Source of the DNA: Sutterella sp. | Lineage (GTDB): Bacteria; Pseudomonadota; Gammaproteobacteria; Burkholderiales; Burkholderiaceae_F | Direction: 5' to 3' | Assembly (NCBI GenBank): GCA_019418235.1 | Contig: DYCH01000008.1 | Span: 1 to 10,585, forward strand | DNA: 10,585 bases | In this document: positions 7,184 to 10,585 of the stretch, piece after piece | Position numbering within the stretch: position 1 is the first letter of the stretch | Layout of the letters: each line of letters begins with the position of its first letter | Translations under genes and position numbers: made by a program | Notes under the pieces: model-generated | Databases searched by the model: none | Told to the model about the DNA's origin: nothing | What the model saw: the letters and a program-made list of their open reading frames with translations, nothing else

Positions 7184-7734
7184 GTTCTAAGGTTGCTTTT
7201 TTAGACCGCGATGGCGTGATCAATATTGATCACGCCTATGTGCATAAACCGGAAGAGTTCGAATTTATCGACGGTGTCTTAGAGGGCTGCGCCAAGCTTG
7301 TCTCAGAGGGCTTTAAATTGGTCATTGTGACCAATCAAAGCGGTATCGGTCGTGGCTATTACACCGAAGCTGATTTCCATCATCTGACCGATTGGATGAA
7401 GGGTGTTTTTAGTGATGCAAACGCCCCGATTTCTGCCGTTTATTTTTGTCCCCACCATCCTGAAAAAGCGCTTGAGGCTTATCGCTGTGATTGTGATTGC
7501 CGAAAGCCCCAACCGGGAATGCTTTTGAGAGCACAAAAAGACTTCGATATCGACATGACGCAAAGCGTGATGTTTGGTGACAAACGAGGCGATATGCAGG
7601 CCGCATTAGCTGCTGGCGTCACGACTCGCATCTTGGTGGGTAAAGACGGGAAAAATACACCTGAAGCCGTACCTGAGAGCACAAACGTCGCCTTAAATCT
7701 TAAGGAAGGCGTCTCTTTATTTTTAGGAAAATAA
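7180..7734 (+). CDS. gmhB: D-glycero-beta-D-manno-heptose-1,7-bisphosphate 7-phosphatase
   Basis: GmhB removes the 7-phosphate from heptose 1,7-bisphosphate, giving the 1-phosphate used by HldC. It is a small cytoplasmic HAD-superfamily enzyme of 184 residues. The catalytic motif FLDRDGVIN (7-15) carries nucleophile Asp9 and acid/base Asp11, motif II is TNQSGIGRG (51-59), Lys109 lies in RKPQPGM, and motif III is GDKRGD (133-138). The structural zinc site is complete: Cys90 and His92 in CPHH, then Cys105 and Cys107, with the spacing of E. coli GmhB. An additional Cys103 makes the segment CDCDC. The ATG overlaps the hldD stop as ATGA. The neighbours fix the substrate as the heptose bisphosphate and not histidinol phosphate. 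Confidence 0.94.
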   Translation: MSSKVAFLDRDGVINIDHAYVHKPEEFEFIDGVLEGCAKLVSEGFKLVIVTNQSGIGRGYYTEADFHHLTDWMKGVFSDANAPISAVYFCPHHPEKALEAYRCDCDCRKPQPGMLLRAQKDFDIDMTQSVMFGDKRGDMQAALAAGVTTRILVGKDGKNTPEAVPESTNVALNLKEGVSLFLGK

Positions 7735-7736
7735 CG

Positions 7737-8255
7737 ATGAGCACCAGATTGCCGCCCCCCGAATTTGAAAACAAAATTACGGATTTTGAGCATTTAAATC
7801 GACGCGCTCAAGCGCTTCCTCACCCCGTGGTCATGACCAATGGGGTGTTTGACATTTTGCACCGCGGGCACGTGACTTATTTGGCTCAAGCCCGTGCTTT
7901 GGGTGAAAGCTTAGTGGTGGCGATTAATTCTGATGCGTCCGTTAAGATGCTCGGCAAAGGCGATGAACGCCCCATTAACGCCCAAGAAGATCGCGCTGCG
8001 GTTTTAGCCGCGTTAGAAAGCGTTGACTTGGTGGTTATTTTTGAAGACAAGGTGCCCTTAAAGGCCGTGGAATTGGCTCACCCTGATATTTATGTGAAGG
8101 GTGGCGACTATCGCATTGAAGATTTACCCGAAGCTAAATTGGTCTCAACTTGGGGCGCTAAAACGGTAACGGTGCAGTTTGAACATCAACGTTCTACCAC
8201 TGCGCTTTTGAATAAAATTGCGAACCTTAACGCAAAAAGCAATACGTCCAAATAG
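7737..8255 (+). CDS. hldC: D-glycero-beta-D-manno-heptose-1-phosphate adenylyltransferase
   Basis: HldC (RfaE domain II) joins ATP and heptose 1-phosphate to give ADP-D-glycero-D-manno-heptose and pyrophosphate. The 172-residue protein is a stand-alone cytidylyltransferase-fold domain. It shows TNGVFDILHRGH (34-45) with the HxGH nucleotide-binding motif, NSDASVK (64-70), ERPINAQEDRA (77-87), VKGGDY (120-125), and a C-terminal STTALLNKI that replaces the ISTT(E/K) type signature. It starts 2 bases after the gmhB stop, with AGGA 8 bases upstream. It ends the operon 27 bases before an intrinsic terminator. Together with hldA it supplies the two activities fused in enterobacterial HldE. Confidence 0.94.
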   Translation: MSTRLPPPEFENKITDFEHLNRRAQALPHPVVMTNGVFDILHRGHVTYLAQARALGESLVVAINSDASVKMLGKGDERPINAQEDRAAVLAALESVDLVVIFEDKVPLKAVELAHPDIYVKGGDYRIEDLPEAKLVSTWGAKTVTVQFEHQRSTTALLNKIANLNAKSNTSK

Positions 8256-8281
8256 GGATTTTTCGTTCTATTTCGATTACC

Positions 8282-8311
8282 AAGTGCCTTCATTTTGAGG
8301 GCACTTTTTTT
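8282..8311 (+). terminator. intrinsic terminator of the heptose operon
   Basis: An 11-bp stem (8282-8292 with 8296-8306, one G-U pair) closes a 3-base TTT loop and runs straight into a T-tract (8305-8311), followed by more T-rich sequence. It lies 26 bases after the hldC stop and separates the heptose operon from the porin unit. Confidence 0.9.
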
Positions 8312-8351
8312 ATTTTTATTTAACCCCGATCATTTCAATATTTTCAGCCTA

Positions 8352-8361
8352 GTTTGCAAAC
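8352..8361. promoter_or_regulatory. perfect palindrome upstream of porin promoter
   Basis: GTTTGCAAAC is a perfect 10-bp palindrome centred about 36 bases upstream of the proposed -35 element. The position would suit an activator or upstream repressor site. No specific regulator can be named, and a 10-bp palindrome can arise by chance. Confidence 0.3.
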
Positions 8362-8389
8362 AACGCAAAATTACATTGCCCAATCTTCG

Positions 8390-8418
8390 TTTACACCCTC
8401 ATTGAGCACTTTTATGAT
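8390..8418 (+). promoter_or_regulatory. sigma70 promoter of the porin unit
   Basis: TTTACA (8390-8395) and TATGAT (8413-8418) each match the sigma70 consensus at 5 of 6 positions, with the ideal 17-base spacer. Transcription would start near 8425, giving a leader of about 49 bases before the porin ATG at 8474. It follows the heptose-operon terminator, so the porin and the downstream hydrolase form their own unit. Confidence 0.7.
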
Positions 8419-8473
8419 GAACAAATGAGTTTCAACTCTAACCTTTCTCAATTTTTGTTCTCAAGGTACTACC

Positions 8474-9566
8474 ATGAAAATCAAGCAATACCCCCCCCCT
8501 ATTAATGACCGCCCTTTTACTCGCTCCTTTAGCAGCACAAGCTGCTACCGTTGAGCTTTACGGTTTAATTGACACCGGTTTGAAGTTTAAAAAAATTGAT
8601 GGTCAAACATCAACCGTTGAAATGGCCTCTGGCCAACGTTCTGGCAGTCGCTGGGGCATTGAAGGTACCGAAGCGATTAACGATGATGTCAGCGTTGGTT
8701 TCGTGCTCGAAGCTGGATACGATTCTGACACTGGTGCTCAAGCAGATGAAGATAAAATCTTCAATCGTAATTCCTATTTGTTCATTAAGCACGATGCCTA
8801 CGGTACCGTTCGTCTTGGTCGTACTGGTGCACTGGTTGGTGGTTGCAACGGCGGTATGTTTGCGGGTTCTGCTACACCCTTTGGTATCACTTGGGGTTTG
8901 GCGGGTTCCAATAAAACCTTGCAAGGTGCAACATCTCGCGTAGACAACTCGATCATGTACATTTCTCCGAAAATGGCTGGTTTCACTGGTTATGCACAAT
9001 TCTCCAACGGTACCGATGGTGAAGATCACTCAAGTGAGGCTAACAAAGAACGCTACGCAGCCTTGGGTCTTCGCTATAACAACGGTCCGTTAGATGTTCG
9101 TGCTGTTGTCGATCAAACTCTGGCCAACGGTCATTTTGATGAAGATGACCAAGTCACCGCAGGTATTACGGCTAACTACAAGTTTGACTTTGCTCGAATC
9201 TATGCCACCTACCAATGGGCTGAAAATGTTGGCAAGATTGGTGATAAGGGAATTGCTCAAGCAACCAAATTGGAAGAAACGGAATCACATGCCTTCATCT
9301 TGGCTGCAACCAAAGAAATCAATAGCATCGATTTCATGACGCAAGTTGGTTACGTTGTCGCTGAGGATAAAGATGGTAAGAAATATGATCGAACCGGTCT
9401 CACCTTAGCGGCAAGCTACGATTTGAGCAAAAATGTCGATATCTACACGGCTGCAACCCACGTTTGGTATGGTAAGACTTTTGATAAGCCCTATGGCAAG
9501 AAGTTAGACAAAGAATACGCTCAAACCGCTTTTGAATTAATGGCTGGTTTGCGTTATAGCTTCTAA
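8474..9566 (+). CDS. outer-membrane porin, out of frame at a poly-C tract (phase-OFF as written)
   Basis: The product is a betaproteobacterial general porin (Gram_neg_porin/Porin_4 type), a trimeric 16-strand outer-membrane channel. The mature part begins ATVELYGLIDTG, has the FIKHDAYGTVRLGRTGALVG strand and constriction-loop region typical of the family, and ends in FELMAGLRYSF, with the terminal Phe beta-signal read by the Bam complex. The best start is ATG 8474, 7 bases after AAGG. From there, nine C bases (8491-8499) throw the frame off and a TGA at 8552-8554 stops after 26 codons. Removing one C gives a 23-residue signal peptide starting MKIKQYPPLL and ending LAAQA, joined in frame to the whole porin. 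The in-frame ATG 8505 lacks a ribosome binding site and would leave only the last 13 residues of the signal peptide without its basic end. The rest of the gene is intact, so it is not a decayed pseudogene; phase variation is the favoured reading, consensus error the alternative. Confidence 0.85.
8491..8499 (+). repeat. C9 homopolymer tract within porin signal-peptide codons
   Basis: Nine consecutive C bases, preceded by A and followed by T, lie 17 bases into the porin gene. With 9 the reading frame from ATG 8474 is closed; with 8 or 11 it is open. Runs of this kind change length by slipped-strand mispairing during replication and act as on/off switches in other bacterial surface genes. It is the longest G/C homopolymer I noticed in the window. 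Confidence 0.9.
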
Positions 9567-9577
9567 CAAAACCATCC

Positions 9578-9592
9578 TTCCAAAAAAAGGAA
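9578..9592 (+). promoter_or_regulatory. ribosome binding site of the hydrolase in a small hairpin
   Basis: AAGGA (9587-9591) stands 8 bases before the hydrolase ATG at 9600. TTCC (9578-9581) can pair with GGAA (9589-9592) around seven A bases, a weak 4-bp stem that would partly cover this site. No terminator separates it from the porin stop 12 bases upstream, which supports cotranscription. Confidence 0.5.
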
Positions 9593-9599
9593 CACTGAC

Positions 9600-10397
9600 A
9601 TGAAAAAAATTATCCTCGCCGCAACAGCACTGTTATCGATGACAACAAGCGCTTTGGCCTTAGATAACACCGTCAAACCCACGGTCACCGATTTAGGTGT
9701 CACGGCCCCCAAGAGCGCTCTGATTGTCGGCAACTCCTACAGTTTCTACAACTGCGGCGTTCACAGCTATCTGCGCGAATTTACGAAAGAAGGGAAGGTC
9801 GAGTGGAAAACGCGTTTGCTCACCATGAGTTCGGCTCGTTTGTCTTTTCATAACGTCAAAGATTATTTGACGCCTGACAAAGCCATGGATCCGTACGCCA
9901 AAAACGTCAAAGAAGGTAAACCCATGTTTGATGTGGTCGTGCTCCAAGGTCAAAGTTCAGAACCCATTAATCCTAAGGGCATGAAGAACTTCCAAGCGGC
10001 TGCCAAAGCCCATATTGATACGATTCGCAAAGCTGGCTCCACGCCATTACTCGTTGCAACGTGGGCTCGTCAAGACAAACCTGAAGACACGAAGGCATTA
10101 GCCGATGAAACGATCAAGGTCGGTAACGCCAATAAGACGATGGTCTTGCCCGTGGGCTTAGCGTTTGCTGAAAGCTTAAAAGTGCGTCCCGACTTGGTGA
10201 TGCATCAAGACGATAAGAGCCATCCGTCTGCCGCAGGCTCCTACCTATACGGTGCCATGCTCTATGCTGTGATTCACAAAAAGAACCCTGAAGGCTATAA
10301 GGCCTTGGGCGGTTGCGAAAAGCCCTTAAAACCTGAAGATGCCAAGCACCTTCAAACCATTGCTTGGAAGACCGTCAAAGAATTCTATGGCTGGTAA
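9600..10397 (+). CDS. secreted SGNH/GDSL-type hydrolase
   Basis: The 265-residue product carries a clear Sec signal peptide (MKKIILAATALLS, cleavage likely after Ala20 in SALA), so it acts in the periplasm or beyond. The mature part shows SGNH-hydrolase elements: LIVGNSYSFYN (41-51) with candidate nucleophile Ser46, VVVLQGQSSEP (112-122) as the oxyanion/block III region, and DDKSHPSAAGSYL (204-216) with the DxxH pair Asp205 and His208. A canonical block II Gly is not obvious. Cys52 and Cys239 could form a disulfide. Such enzymes are esterases or deacylases acting on acyl or acetyl groups of lipids or polysaccharides, and the substrate cannot be read here. It lies 33 bases after the porin and is likely cotranscribed with it, ending at its own terminator. 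I recognise no named gene. Confidence 0.8.
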   Translation: MKKIILAATALLSMTTSALALDNTVKPTVTDLGVTAPKSALIVGNSYSFYNCGVHSYLREFTKEGKVEWKTRLLTMSSARLSFHNVKDYLTPDKAMDPYAKNVKEGKPMFDVVVLQGQSSEPINPKGMKNFQAAAKAHIDTIRKAGSTPLLVATWARQDKPEDTKALADETIKVGNANKTMVLPVGLAFAESLKVRPDLVMHQDDKSHPSAAGSYLYGAMLYAVIHKKNPEGYKALGGCEKPLKPEDAKHLQTIAWKTVKEFYGW

Positions 10398-10426
10398 AAA
10401 TTAATCCATTTGCTCCTTTTGTTTAT

Positions 10427-10460
10427 CAGGCGAAAGTGTCAAAACTTTCGCCTGTTTTTT
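10427..10460 (+). terminator. intrinsic terminator of the porin-hydrolase unit
   Basis: A perfect 11-bp stem (10427-10437, CAGGCGAAAGT, with 10444-10454) closes a GTCAAA loop and is followed by six T bases (10455-10460). It lies 29 bases after the hydrolase stop. The opposite strand has no matching T-run, so it works rightward only. Confidence 0.92.
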
Positions 10461-10566
10461 ATTCAGAAAATCTCTCAAAAATGTTATTGCCGACAAATTA
10501 AATATTTTTAGCGTAAAACTTAAGCAAAAATTCAGCGATAAAATTACTTAAGGGATAGTCCTAATA

Positions 10567-10585
10567 CTGTCTCTTATACACATCT
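10567..10585. other. Nextera/Tn5 mosaic-end adapter remnant (artefact)
   Basis: The last 19 bases are CTGTCTCTTATACACATCT, identical to the Tn5 transposase mosaic end used in Nextera sequencing libraries. It sits exactly at the window end with no transposon genes beside it, so it is untrimmed adapter at a contig end and not genomic sequence. Real sequence ends at about 10566. The 106 bases between the terminator and this point are AT-rich, with a repeated ACTTAAG (10518-10524 and 10546-10552) and no gene. Confidence 0.93.

Noticed and set aside
8505..8507. ATG 8505 as the real porin start
   Set aside because: It has no ribosome binding site and would leave only 13 residues of signal peptide with no basic residue, while ATG 8474 has a good site and gives a full signal peptide when one C is removed.
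8474..9566. Porin as a decayed pseudogene
   Set aside because: The only lesion is at the homopolymer; the remaining 350 codons are intact with a proper C-terminal beta-signal.
10400..10426. Minus-strand ribosome binding site and ATG
   Set aside because: AAGGAG followed by ATG is present, but the frame ends after two codons.
10518..10552. Direct ACTTAAG repeats as attachment site or operator
   Set aside because: Seven-base copies in AT-rich DNA at a contig edge are too weak to claim.
10567..10585. Tn5-type transposon end or IS terminal repeat
   Set aside because: It is exactly the engineered 19-base mosaic end of library kits, at the very last base of the window, with no transposase gene nearby.
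1..10585. CRISPR array, prophage, toxin-antitoxin or defence genes
   Set aside because: No regularly spaced repeats and no genes of these families are present; all large frames belong to LPS, sugar-phosphate, thiamine, porin or hydrolase functions.

Overview
The window looks like the end of a draft-assembly contig from a Gram-negative betaproteobacterium. The best guess is a low-GC member of Burkholderiales/Sutterellaceae (Sutterella, Parasutterella or Turicimonas-like). The reasons are the trimeric porin of betaproteobacterial type, the split heptose kinase and adenylyltransferase (hldA and hldC rather than fused hldE), the style of WaaA, WaaC and the short Pgi, and the moderate base composition. 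The taxonomic call is inference, since no database search was possible.

Layout. Positions 1-298 are AT-rich and non-coding, with several inverted repeats and a weak candidate leftward promoter. A CAT-anticodon tRNA (elongator Met most likely) lies at 335-411 on the minus strand, with its own promoter and a strong intrinsic terminator. A tight minus-strand cluster follows, in transcription order pgi, waaC, waaA, thiD (4974 down to 495), with gaps or overlaps of only a few bases. A divergent intergenic region (4975-5195) separates it from a plus-strand cluster hldA, hldD, gmhB, hldC (5196-8255), also coupled by short overlaps and closed by an intrinsic terminator at 8282-8311. A second plus-strand unit has its own sigma70-like promoter and carries an outer-membrane porin (8474-9566) and a secreted SGNH-type hydrolase (9600-10397), closed by a terminator at 10427-10460.

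How the genes work together. The two divergent clusters form an LPS inner-core locus. HldA, GmhB, HldC and HldD convert D-glycero-D-manno-heptose 7-phosphate to ADP-L-glycero-D-manno-heptose, WaaC transfers that heptose to Kdo-lipid A, and WaaA adds the Kdo. Only gmhA, the first step, is missing from the heptose branch. Pgi supplies central sugar-phosphate interconversion, and ThiD belongs to thiamine synthesis.

The most interesting signal is a run of nine C bases (8491-8499) inside the signal-peptide codons of the porin. As written, the gene is out of frame from its only well-supported start, the ATG at 8474. One C fewer (or two more) restores a classic signal peptide joined to the intact porin. 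This is what a slipped-strand, phase-variable surface-protein gene in the OFF state looks like, although a consensus error cannot be excluded from one sequence. The last 19 bases (10567-10585) are exactly the Nextera/Tn5 mosaic-end adapter, so they are library artefact and not genome.
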